Shown: one piece after another, positions 57,579-64,000 of the stretch
Position numbering within the stretch: the first letter of the stretch is position 1
Layout: every line of letters begins with the position of its first letter
Source: Devosia sp.
Lineage (GTDB): Bacteria > Pseudomonadota > Alphaproteobacteria > Rhizobiales > Devosiaceae
Assembly: GCA_015234425.1 (NCBI GenBank)
Contig: JADGNE010000006.1
Coordinates: 124,001-188,000 of the forward strand
DNA: 64,000 nucleotides
Direction of reading: 5' to 3'
Notes under the pieces: generated by a model
Databases searched by the model: none
What the model saw: the letters and a program-made list of their open reading frames with translations, nothing else
Told to the model about the DNA's origin: nothing
Made by a program: the position numbers and the translations under genes

Positions 57579-58796
57579 CTAGTCACTGCCGGAAGGCGGA
57601 TAGGCGTGCTCATTGCCCTGCCAGTCGCGGATGCTCATGCAGCCATCGCCGCCTGATACGCGGCTCTGCGCCAATTCGGCCTTGCCGTGTCCGCCGGGAA
57701 TATCAAGCACATAGACGGGCTGGCAGAGGCCTGAAATCCGCCCGCGCAGTGCGCCCACCAGCGCCTGGCCCTCCTCAATCGACAGCCGGAAATGGCTGGT
57801 GCCCGGCGCGAGGTCGGGGTGATGGAGATAGTACGGCTTGATCCGGTTCTCGACGAAGCCGCGCATCAGCGCTGCGAGCGTCTCGACAGTGTCATTGACC
57901 CCACGCAGCAGCACGGACTGGCTGACCAGCGCCACACCACCGGCGATGAGGTTGCGGAATGCCTGCTGCGCTGCCGGGGTAAATTCGCGCGGGTGATTGG
58001 CGTGGACCGCCAGATAGGTGGTCTTGCCGCTCGCTGTCAGCGCCGCCACCATCTCGTCGTCCACCCGGTCCGGCTCGACCACGGGCACGCGGGTATGAAA
58101 GCGCACGATTTTGACATGGGGGATCGCCGCCAGCCGCTCCATCAGCGCCCGCAACCGGCGCGGCGACAGCACCAGCGGATCGCCACCGGTGAGGATCACT
58201 TCCCAGATTTCGCTGTGCGCTGCGATATAGGCCATGGCTGCATCGAGCTCGGCCGGGGTCAGCGTGCCCAGCCCCTGCGGCCCTACCATTTCGCGCCGGA
58301 AGCAGAAGCGACAATAGACCGGACAGACATGCACCGCCTTGAGCAGCACGCGATCGGGATAGCGATGGACAATGCCTTCCACCGGCGAGTGCGCCAGATC
58401 CCCGATCGGGTCCTCGCGTTCTTCTGGCGTCGACACCAGCTCGTCGAGCCGCGGCACGAATTGCCGCGCCATCGGGTCATCGGGGTCGTTTGGATCAATC
58501 AGCGCATGCACGGCCGGAGTGATGCCGATGGCGTATTTTTCCGCGACGGCGTCGAGGCCAATCGAATCGCTGAGGCCGGCGGCTTTCAAGCTTTCTATCG
58601 ACTTGATGGATCGTCCCCCCTCATCCCAGCCGAAGTCGGAAGCTAATTCGGCGACCCTTCGGGCACCTTCTCCCTCGAGGGGAGAAGGGGGCTCAGTGCC
58701 CGTCACAGGAGTGGAGCTGCCCCTCTCCCCCTGGGGGAGAGGGTGGACCGTCCGCAGGACGGGACGGGTGAGGGGTTGCTTTGCCGCGCCACTCAT
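57579..58796 (-). CDS. epmB: EpmB/KamA-family lysine 2,3-aminomutase with repeat-derived N-terminus
   Basis: Radical-SAM enzyme with the cluster motif CPVYCRFCFRR (CxxxCxxC), GGDPLVLSPRRL and PYYLHHPDLAPGTSHFR, as in lysine 2,3-aminomutases. Next to epmA and efp it most likely supplies (R)-beta-lysine for EF-P modification. The frame from ATG 58796 gives 405 residues; this ATG overlaps the epmA stop (ATGA). Conserved similarity begins only at SIKSIESLKAAGL (about residue 63). Residues 8-61 are encoded by a palindromic repeat of the intergenic type. Alternative: a TTG start inside SLKAAG without a ribosome-binding site. Confidence 0.85.
   Translation of the reverse strand: MSGAAKQPLTRPVLRTVHPLPQGERGSSTPVTGTEPPSPLEGEGARRVAELASDFGWDEGGRSIKSIESLKAAGLSDSIGLDAVAEKYAIGITPAVHALIDPNDPDDPMARQFVPRLDELVSTPEEREDPIGDLAHSPVEGIVHRYPDRVLLKAVHVCPVYCRFCFRREMVGPQGLGTLTPAELDAAMAYIAAHSEIWEVILTGGDPLVLSPRRLRALMERLAAIPHVKIVRFHTRVPVVEPDRVDDEMVAALTASGKTTYLAVHANHPREFTPAAQQAFRNLIAGGVALVSQSVLLRGVNDTVETLAALMRGFVENRIKPYYLHHPDLAPGTSHFRLSIEEGQALVGALRGRISGLCQPVYVLDIPGGHGKAELAQSRVSGGDGCMSIRDWQGNEHAYPPSGSD
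58615..58775. repeat. Palindromic repeat inside the coding frame of epmB-like gene
   Basis: About 161 bp: CCCCTCATCCC ... CTTCTCCCTCGAGGGGAGAAG ... CCTCTCCCCCTGGGGGAGAGG ... GGGTGAGGGG. Two hairpins bounded by complementary CCCCTCA/TGAGGGG ends; units of the same type lie at 6067-6220. It is read without a stop as part of the upstream half of the aminomutase frame. Confidence 0.85.
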
Positions 58797-59842
58797 TCCG
58801 CCACCGGTGCCCACAGCACAGCCTCGATGCGCGGCGCGCCCGTCGCCAGCATCACCAGCCGGTCAAAGCCCAGCGCGACGCCGCTGGCTTCCGGCATCAC
58901 ATCCAGTGCCGCCAGAAAATCCTCATCGATCGGATAGTGCTCGCCATAGATGCGCTGCTTTTCCGCCATTTCGCCCTCAAAACGCCGGCGCTGTTCATCC
59001 GCGTCTGTGAGCTCTCCAAACCCATTGGCCAGCTCGACCCCGCAGGCATAGACCTCAAACCGCTCGGACACCCGCGCATCATCCGGCACACGCCGCGCCA
59101 GCGCCGCCTCGCAGGCGGGATAGCGGTCGAGCACGGTCACGCGTCCATTGCCCAGCTGCGGCTCCACCTTCTCGACCAGAATAAGGCTGAAAAGATAGCT
59201 CCAGCTGCGATCCTCGGGCACATCCATGCCCCGGTCTTCCATCTGCGCTGCCAGGGCCTCCCCATCAGGCACGCCCGCCTCGTCCATGGTGGCTAGCAGA
59301 TCGATGCCGGCGTGCTGCGAAAACGCATTCGCAACGCTGATCCGCTCCGCCTCGGCCAGCGGATCGCAGAGGCGGCCGCGGAACTCGAACTGGGTGATCC
59401 CTGTGGTTATGGCCGCAAGGCGGATCAGCGCCAGCGTATCGGCAATGATGACGTCATAGGGCTCGCCGACACGATACCATTCGAGCATGGTGAACTCGGG
59501 ATGGTGCAGCGCGCTGCGCTCGCGATTGCGCCAGACATGCTGGAGGCTGGCGATGCGCTGCTCCCCCGCGGCCAGCAGTTTTTTCATGGTGAATTCGGGC
59601 GAGGTGTGCAGATACATGGCCTGCCCCTCCCCGTCATTGCCGATCATATTGGTGCCGAATGCGTGCAGATGCGCCTCATTGCCCGGGGAGCGCTGTAACC
59701 CCGGCGGATCGACCACGAGGAAGTCGTTTTGGGCCAGCCATGCGCGCACCGCCGCATCGATGCGGTTGCGGGCGAGCAGGATCGGACGGCGGTCGGCATG
59801 GCGCTCGGGCGCCCACCAGGGGGAGGCTTTGGGTGCGGACAT
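58793..59842 (-). CDS. epmA: EF-P--lysine ligase EpmA (PoxA/GenX)
   Basis: A 349-residue class II lysyl-tRNA synthetase-like protein lacking the anticodon-binding domain, as expected for EpmA. Motif 2 appears as [20 protein letters not shown] and motif 3 as [15 protein letters not shown]. It attaches (beta-)lysine to Lys34 of EF-P. ATG 59842 is chosen; the longer frame would run antisense into efp. Divergent from efp across 129 nt. Confidence 0.93.
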   Translation of the reverse strand: MSAPKASPWWAPERHADRRPILLARNRIDAAVRAWLAQNDFLVVDPPGLQRSPGNEAHLHAFGTNMIGNDGEGQAMYLHTSPEFTMKKLLAAGEQRIASLQHVWRNRERSALHHPEFTMLEWYRVGEPYDVIIADTLALIRLAAITTGITQFEFRGRLCDPLAEAERISVANAFSQHAGIDLLATMDEAGVPDGEALAAQMEDRGMDVPEDRSWSYLFSLILVEKVEPQLGNGRVTVLDRYPACEAALARRVPDDARVSERFEVYACGVELANGFGELTDADEQRRRFEGEMAEKQRIYGEHYPIDEDFLAALDVMPEASGVALGFDRLVMLATGAPRIEAVLWAPVAE

Positions 59843-59971
59843 ACGGGTTTCTGGCGCTCCGGTCTGGCGGTTTGGCGCGGAATAATGTATCGGGCGCTCG
59901 ATGATACGTTTATCGGCGCGCGGGATGGCCCAGCCTCTAGTACGCGCCAGAGCTACGAACAAGGAAGAAAT

Positions 59972-60541
59972 ATGGTCAAGGTCATCGCCTCGTCCCTGCG
60001 CAAAGGCAATGTGGTCGAGCAGGACGGCAATCTGCACGTCGTCCTCACCGCTGAAAACGTCCACCCGGGCAAGGGCAACTCCATCACCAACGTCAACATG
60101 CGCCGCATCTCCGACGGCGTGAAGGTCATCGGCCGCTGGCGTACGGTTGAAATGGTCGAGAAGGCCGACGTCGATGACCGCGTCTACGACTATCTCTACT
60201 CCGATGGCGAAGGCCATCACTTCATGGAGCCCGCCACCTACGAACAGATCACTGTTCCCGACGACGTGATCGGCGACCAGGCGGCCTATCTGTCCGATGG
60301 CATGAAGGTTCACCTGATGACGTTCGAGGGCATTGCGCTCTCGATGGAACTGCCGCAGCGCATGACCTTCGAAGTCACCGAGACCGAGCCGGTGGTAAAG
60401 GGCCAGACAGCGTCGTCGTCCTACAAGCCTGCCACGCTCAACAATGGCCTGCGCGTCATGGTCCCGCCCCATATCGGCGCCGGCACCCGCATCGTCATCC
60501 TGACCGAAGACAACTCCTACGTAGAACGCGCGAAGGACTGA
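59972..60541 (+). CDS. efp: Elongation factor P
   Basis: A 189-residue three-domain factor that rescues ribosomes stalled at proline runs. The modification site is VHPGKGNS with Lys34, the residue lysylated by EpmA. GGAAG lies 7 nt before ATG 59972. Its partners epmA and the epmB-like gene read divergently, forming a complete modification module. Confidence 0.97.
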   Translation: MVKVIASSLRKGNVVEQDGNLHVVLTAENVHPGKGNSITNVNMRRISDGVKVIGRWRTVEMVEKADVDDRVYDYLYSDGEGHHFMEPATYEQITVPDDVIGDQAAYLSDGMKVHLMTFEGIALSMELPQRMTFEVTETEPVVKGQTASSSYKPATLNNGLRVMVPPHIGAGTRIVILTEDNSYVERAKD

Positions 60542-60565
60542 TCGCCGGCCGCGCTCCGCGCGGCG

Positions 60566-60588
60566 AAAACGCTCCGGTGGAGCGTTTT
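60566..60588 (+). terminator. Terminator of efp
   Basis: AAAACGCTCC, loop GGT, GGAGCGTTTT, 24 nt after the efp stop. Confidence 0.88.
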
Positions 60589-60651
60589 AGGCGATCAGGC
60601 CCGAAGAGCTACGCTCGCAGGGCCCAGCCTCTCCAAGCACGCGATATAAAA

Positions 60652-60673
60652 AACGGGCCCCGCGGGGCCCGTT
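60652..60673 (-). terminator. Terminator of the DUF892-DUF2934 unit
   Basis: AACGGGCCCC, GC, GGGGCCCGTT, followed on the minus strand by TTTTTATAT. Confidence 0.9.
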
Positions 60674-60674
60674 C

Positions 60675-60908
60675 TCATTTGTCGTCAAACTTCTGATCGA
60701 TCTCGGCTTCCGCCTGATACCAGTGCAGATCCGACCGGTCCGAGGGCGTTCCATCCGCAAGCCAGCGATCATAGGCCAGCTGCCGGAGATACATCGCCTT
60801 GGCCCGAAGCCAATATTCCATTGCACGCCCCTCGGGGCGTCCATCCTGCTCCCACAGGAAATAGGCCGTGTCGCGGACGCGTTCGGCCAGGGCTGTGTTC
60901 TTGCGCAT
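60675..60908 (-). CDS. DUF2934 domain protein
   Basis: A 77-residue protein with the DUF2934 pattern RVRDTAYFLWEQDGRPEGRA (about residues 10-29) and a C-terminal YDRWLADGTPSDRSDLHWYQ stretch. Function unknown; members often occur in stress-related contexts. It starts 48 nt after the DUF892 stop and shares its promoter and terminator. Confidence 0.87.
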   Translation of the reverse strand: MRKNTALAERVRDTAYFLWEQDGRPEGRAMEYWLRAKAMYLRQLAYDRWLADGTPSDRSDLHWYQAEAEIDQKFDDK

Positions 60909-60956
60909 GTGCCGCTAGACCCGGAAGGGTGGGCGCAATGCCCACCCGTCTGCCAA

Positions 60957-61445
60957 TCAGGCAGCTTTCTTGTTGGCGACGGCGGTCGCCAGCTGGGTCA
61001 GCTTCTTGTCGGTCGCTTCTTCTTCGGCAAGAGTCTGAGCGAAGAGATCGGCGGCTTCCTTGTGGCCGAGCTGCTGGGCCCAGGCGCGCAGTGTGCCATA
61101 GCGGGCAATCTCATAGTGCTCGACAGCCTGCGCGGCAGCGGCCAACCCGGCGTCCAGCGCCTGAGTGCCCTTGTATTCTTCCATGATTTCCTTGCCCTCA
61201 TCGAGGATGCCAAGGATGGCGTCGCAGGTCTTGCCGCGCGGGCTCTTGCCCAGGATTTCGAACACGCGCTCAAGCCGTTCCACCTGCACTTCGGTTTCCT
61301 GGCGGTGCTGTTCGAAGCCGGCACGAAGCTCTTCGGACGTGGCAGCCTTGGCCATCTTCGGCAGTGCCTTCAGGATCTGCCGTTCGGCGTAGTAGATGTC
61401 CTTGAGGGTGTCGAGAAAGAGATCGTCCAGTTGCTTGTCAGCCAT
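60957..61445 (-). CDS. DUF892 ferritin-like protein (YciE/YciF type)
   Basis: A 162-residue four-helix ferritin-like protein: LFLDTLKDIYYAERQILKAL (about residues 9-28), EVQVERLERVFEILGKSPRG, and VEHYEIARYGTLRAWA, where Glu and His residues could bind two metals. Homologues (YciE/YciF) are stress-induced. ATG 61445 follows GGAG; the longer frame to 61592 crosses the promoter and is not used. It has a perfect EcfG-type promoter, so it probably belongs to the general stress regulon. Confidence 0.9.
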   Translation of the reverse strand: MADKQLDDLFLDTLKDIYYAERQILKALPKMAKAATSEELRAGFEQHRQETEVQVERLERVFEILGKSPRGKTCDAILGILDEGKEIMEEYKGTQALDAGLAAAAQAVEHYEIARYGTLRAWAQQLGHKEAADLFAQTLAEEEATDKKLTQLATAVANKKAA

Positions 61446-61489
61446 GTTGTCGTCTCCAGAATTTGATGGGGTAGTGACGCTGCTCCACA

Positions 61490-61515
61490 AACGAACCGGG
61501 TGCGGCAACGGTTCC
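61490..61515 (-). promoter_or_regulatory. EcfG-type promoter of DUF892-DUF2934 unit
   Basis: On the minus strand, GGAAC at 61515-61511, a 17-nt spacer and CGTT at 61493-61490, 45 nt before the start codon at 61445. It is about 45 kb from the ecfG gene. Confidence 0.85.
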
Positions 61516-61578
61516 TCCGCATAACAAATCGACTGTCCCCCGAACCCGATTTTGCTAGTGTGGTCGCAAGGAGTGATT

Positions 61579-62304
61579 GTGCCCATGTCCACCAGCCTCT
61601 ACCCCGCCGATTTCTACGCCGATCGACGGAGCCACACCGCTCATGCGGCAGCCAATATTCTCGCTGCACTTCCGGCTGGACTGAAGCGCGACAGCGTTGC
61701 CGACATCGGCTGCGGCACGGGCACTTTTCTGGCGGCGGCGCTGGAGGCGGGCGCGTCCGCCGTCTACGGCATAGAAGGCGCCTGGGTCCGCCCGGACATG
61801 CTTGATGATCCACGGATCCATTTTACCAATCAGGATCTCGAACACGGTTTTTCCGGCGCGCAGGTCGATCTCGCCATGTCACTCGAAGTGGCCGAACACC
61901 TGACGCCGGAGCGCGCGGAAGGCTTTGTGACCGATCTCGTCGCCATGGGTCCGGCGACCCTCTTCAGTGCTGCCATTCCCGGCCAGGGCGGCGTCGGCCA
62001 TATCAACGAGCAGTGGCAGAGCTTTTGGGCAGACCTCTTCGCCGCCCATGGCCGCAAGCCCTATGATGTGCTGCGCCCAAAACTCTGGGCCGACGAGGCC
62101 ATCCCGGCCTGGTACCGCCAGAACATCATCCTCTATCTCGATGACGCCACCGCATCGGGACTTGGCCTCGTGCCGGAAGACCCGGACCTGCTCGACCGCG
62201 TCCACCCCGCCTTCTGGGCCCGCGCCAACCGCGAACTGGCTTATGCCAACGCCCTACCGGAATCAGAAGTGCTGCGGCGGCGGGCGGAAGAAGCGGCGGA
62301 GTGA
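61579..62304 (+). CDS. Class I SAM-dependent methyltransferase
   Basis: A 241-residue Rossmann-fold methyltransferase: motif I SVADIGCGTGTFLAAALEAG (about residues 36-55) and the acidic YGIEG that binds the ribose, then DLAMSLEVAEHL (about 95-106). GTG 61579 is chosen because AAGGAG lies 5 nt upstream; the ATG at 61585 is the alternative. The substrate cannot be inferred from its neighbours. Confidence 0.82.
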   Translation: MPMSTSLYPADFYADRRSHTAHAAANILAALPAGLKRDSVADIGCGTGTFLAAALEAGASAVYGIEGAWVRPDMLDDPRIHFTNQDLEHGFSGAQVDLAMSLEVAEHLTPERAEGFVTDLVAMGPATLFSAAIPGQGGVGHINEQWQSFWADLFAAHGRKPYDVLRPKLWADEAIPAWYRQNIILYLDDATASGLGLVPEDPDLLDRVHPAFWARANRELAYANALPESEVLRRRAEEAAE

Positions 62305-62313
62305 GTGGCGGAT

Positions 62314-62424
62314 ACCCCCACCTAGCCTCCCCCTGACAGGGGGAGGAGCCTATCGAGTTTGCCACGCGCTATGTGAGCCACAGGCGCATCCCTCCCCCTT
62401 TTCAGGGGGAGGCTAGGTGGGGGT
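62314..62424. repeat. Composite palindromic repeat, inverted pair (copy h)
   Basis: A 111-bp element with the same ends as the copy at 43957 (ACCCCCACCTAG-CCTCCCCCTGACAGGGGGAGG and CTCCCCCTTTTCAGGGGGAGG-CTAGGTGGGGGT) and shared interior pieces ATCGAGTTT and GTGAGCCACAG. It lies between convergent genes. Confidence 0.9.
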
Positions 62425-62437
62425 ATTTTACCCCGCA

Positions 62438-63085
62438 CTACCGCGCCGCCCAGAGCAGCCCGCGCTTCAAAATTGTCCGCACCTGCGGGATCTCCAGCTC
62501 ATCGGCCGTGTGGCCGAGTGAGGAATAAAACACCCGACCGTTGTCATGGGTCGTGGTAAACACCACCGGCATCACCACATCCTTGCGCCACGGGTGGAAT
62601 TCGCCCGAAAAAGTCGTCGTCGCCAGCACCTCAACGGCCGGATCATAATTGAGATAATATTGCTCGGATGTGTGGCTGAAACTCTCGATCCCGGCCATGA
62701 TCGGGTGGTCGGAGCGGGTCACGTGGACTTGGTAAGTGATGATATTGCCCGGATGCTGCACCCAATAGACGCTGGCGGCATATCGGAAGGGCACGCTGGC
62801 CCGGAACGTGGTCGCAAGGCCCATGTGGTAGCCGGCGAGCCCCGTGCCGGCGCGAATGGCGCCGATGAGGTTCTTCATCTTCTCTGGCGCCAGCGTCCCA
62901 TCGGTGATGACCGGCACGATGAGATCGTTCTCGCCGACATCTTCGGCACCCAGCGCCTCATAGTCGGGAGTAACGGTGACGGCGAAACCCTCTTCCTCCA
63001 GCAGCGCCTGCACCACATGCGCGCCCCGTTCGGGCGTGTGCAATTCCATCCCGCCCCAGACGACCAGCGCCTTCTTCCCCGTCAT
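62438..63085 (-). CDS. ThuA-like domain protein
   Basis: A 215-residue glutamine-amidotransferase-fold protein of the ThuA family, linked to trehalose or sugar utilisation in rhizobia. MTGKKALVVWGGMELHTPER, YHMGLATTF, SDHPIMAGIESFSHTSEQYY and the C-terminal GRVFYSSLGHTADELEIPQV match ThuA proteins. ATG 63085 is chosen; it begins 14 nt after the upstream gene, suggesting an operon. Exact role unknown. Confidence 0.85.
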   Translation of the reverse strand: MTGKKALVVWGGMELHTPERGAHVVQALLEEEGFAVTVTPDYEALGAEDVGENDLIVPVITDGTLAPEKMKNLIGAIRAGTGLAGYHMGLATTFRASVPFRYAASVYWVQHPGNIITYQVHVTRSDHPIMAGIESFSHTSEQYYLNYDPAVEVLATTTFSGEFHPWRKDVVMPVVFTTTHDNGRVFYSSLGHTADELEIPQVRTILKRGLLWAAR

Positions 63086-63099
63086 CTCACGTTCCTTTC

Positions 63100-64000
63100 C
63101 TAGAGCCCCAGCCCCACTGCCTCGGTCCGGTGCACACCCTTGGGCACGAAGGAAAACGCCTCGTCCATGCCCAGCAGCTTGGCCGCCAGATGCACCACCG
63201 AGAGCCACATTTCCGTGCCCTGCAGGCCCGGCGTCTGCCCGTCGGCAAAGGCGAAACCCCGGCCTTCCACCCAGCGCTCACCCGCCTGCGCAATGATGGC
63301 CCGCGCAATTTCCTCGGCCTCCCGCCGCCGGTGATCAGTCTGCATCAGGCACAGCAAAAGCGGATGGATGGTATCGAGCAGATTGCAGGCCGTGTAGGTG
63401 GCGGCAGAAAAACCGCCAAAATTGCGATAGTTGAGCAGTACGCTGTCGATCGCCGCTTCCGGTCGCGGCACGGCGACGCCGAACTGGGCATAAGTGCCGC
63501 GCGTCAGCCGGTAAAACCCGTTGACCGGCTGCAACAGGCCCTGCTCTGGCGTGGCACTGCCCCAAAGACCCGTGCCCCGGTCCTGTTTCAGCGCCAGCCA
63601 GCCAAAAAGCGTTTCCCGCGCCCGCCCGCTGGCAAAATAACGGGCGTTGAAATAAAGCGCCGTGCTGATCGCATCCACGCTGGCCCCTGCGCCCCAGGCG
63701 CGTGACCGCCAGGGGAGACTTTCGAGCCAGTCGCAGAGCTCCGGGCCCGCAAGTTCCACCGCCGAAATCGGGTGGAGCGGACGGCTGCCGAGCACTTCGA
63801 GCGCATAACCGGCCGAGAGCACATTGTAGAGCGCCAGCCCGTCATCGCGCATGGCGCCGCCCGGCGGCGGCGGCTGGAAGGGATCGGGGAAGAGCCCACT
63901 CGCCGGGTCCTGCACCGCCTGCAGCCGCGCGATCGCAGCCGCAACATCAAGGCCCGGCGGCAGTTCCCCGAACCCGGCCGCAATCTCGATGGCGTCGCAG
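63100..64000 (-). CDS. Uncharacterised helical-toroid-like protein, partial at window end
   Basis: The frame is open through the right edge (an upstream in-frame stretch reads DAIEIAAGFGELPPGLDVAA), so the N-terminus lies outside. At least 300 residues, with repeated helical segments and aromatic/glycine loops (NFGGFSAATYTACNLLDTIH, GTGLWGSATPEQGLL, GLQGTEMWLSVVHLAAKLLG) that recall alpha/alpha-toroid proteins such as prenyltransferase-like or unsaturated glycosidase-like folds. I recognise no specific family. It precedes the ThuA-like gene by 14 nt, so a sugar-related role is possible. Confidence 0.55.
   Translation of the reverse strand, partial: CDAIEIAAGFGELPPGLDVAAAIARLQAVQDPASGLFPDPFQPPPPGGAMRDDGLALYNVLSAGYALEVLGSRPLHPISAVELAGPELCDWLESLPWRSRAWGAGASVDAISTALYFNARYFASGRARETLFGWLALKQDRGTGLWGSATPEQGLLQPVNGFYRLTRGTYAQFGVAVPRPEAAIDSVLLNYRNFGGFSAATYTACNLLDTIHPLLLCLMQTDHRRREAEEIARAIIAQAGERWVEGRGFAFADGQTPGLQGTEMWLSVVHLAAKLLGMDEAFSFVPKGVHRTEAVGLGL

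Overview
The window reads as ordinary chromosome of a high-GC alphaproteobacterium of the order Hyphomicrobiales; the gene content and the dispersed CCTCCCCCT/AGGGGGAGG palindromes resemble Devosia and relatives (inference; no rRNA or tRNA marker is present). Evidence for the class is strong: a complete PhyR-NepR-EcfG general stress response locus, the mdh-sucCD-sucAB-lpd cluster, ChvE, MtlK, KduID and an Omp19-like lipoprotein. I see no insertion sequence, prophage, integrase, CRISPR array, tRNA or rRNA.

Layout. 0.1-1.2 kb: ChvE-type sugar-binding protein (minus). 1.6-10.6 kb: a polyol operon with a SorC-type regulator, a four-gene SmoEFGK-like ABC importer, a MtlK-type polyol dehydrogenase and a D-ribulokinase-like FGGY kinase; together they would import a sugar alcohol, oxidise it to a ketose and phosphorylate it. 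10.7-16.7 kb: a general stress response island. EcfG, NepR, PhyR, a CHASE3 sensor kinase and a lipid kinase sit among small membrane proteins (DUF3309, DUF883, holin-like, DUF1328), and several of these have GGAAC-N16/17-CGTT promoters. 17.8-22.5 kb: a polar amino acid ABC importer followed by a frame-disrupted MTH1187-family gene and an aspartoacylase-like hydrolase. 22.5-30.4 kb (minus): a uronate/pectin catabolic unit (TRAP transporter, GntR regulator, KduI, KduD, KdgF, a TRIC-like channel, a DUF4326 protein, mannonate dehydratase).

30.6-41.2 kb (minus): TCA-cycle genes mdh, sucC, sucD, sucA, sucB and lpd, with two small genes between sucB and lpd. 41.4-43.9 kb: ZapE, an AprI/Inh-type lipoprotein and small proteins. 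44.2-49.9 kb: YejBEFA peptide importer, with the binding-protein gene last. 50.2-56.4 kb: TamA-TamB. 56.7-60.5 kb: a short-chain dehydrogenase, then the elongation factor P module (efp divergent from epmA and an epmB/kamA-like gene). 60.7-61.4 kb: a DUF892-DUF2934 pair with its own perfect EcfG-type promoter, hence probably a distant member of the same stress regulon. 61.6-64 kb: a methyltransferase, a ThuA-like protein and a protein cut by the window end.

Most notable: (i) the EcfG promoter set, including two back-to-back promoters whose -35 boxes form one dyad between phyR and nepR; (ii) an intergenic-type palindromic repeat read in frame as a roughly 54-residue N-terminal extension of the EpmB/KamA-like enzyme; (iii) the frame-disrupted MTH1187 gene; (iv) composite palindromic repeats in most spacers of the polyol operon. 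I found no convincing wholly new multi-gene system.
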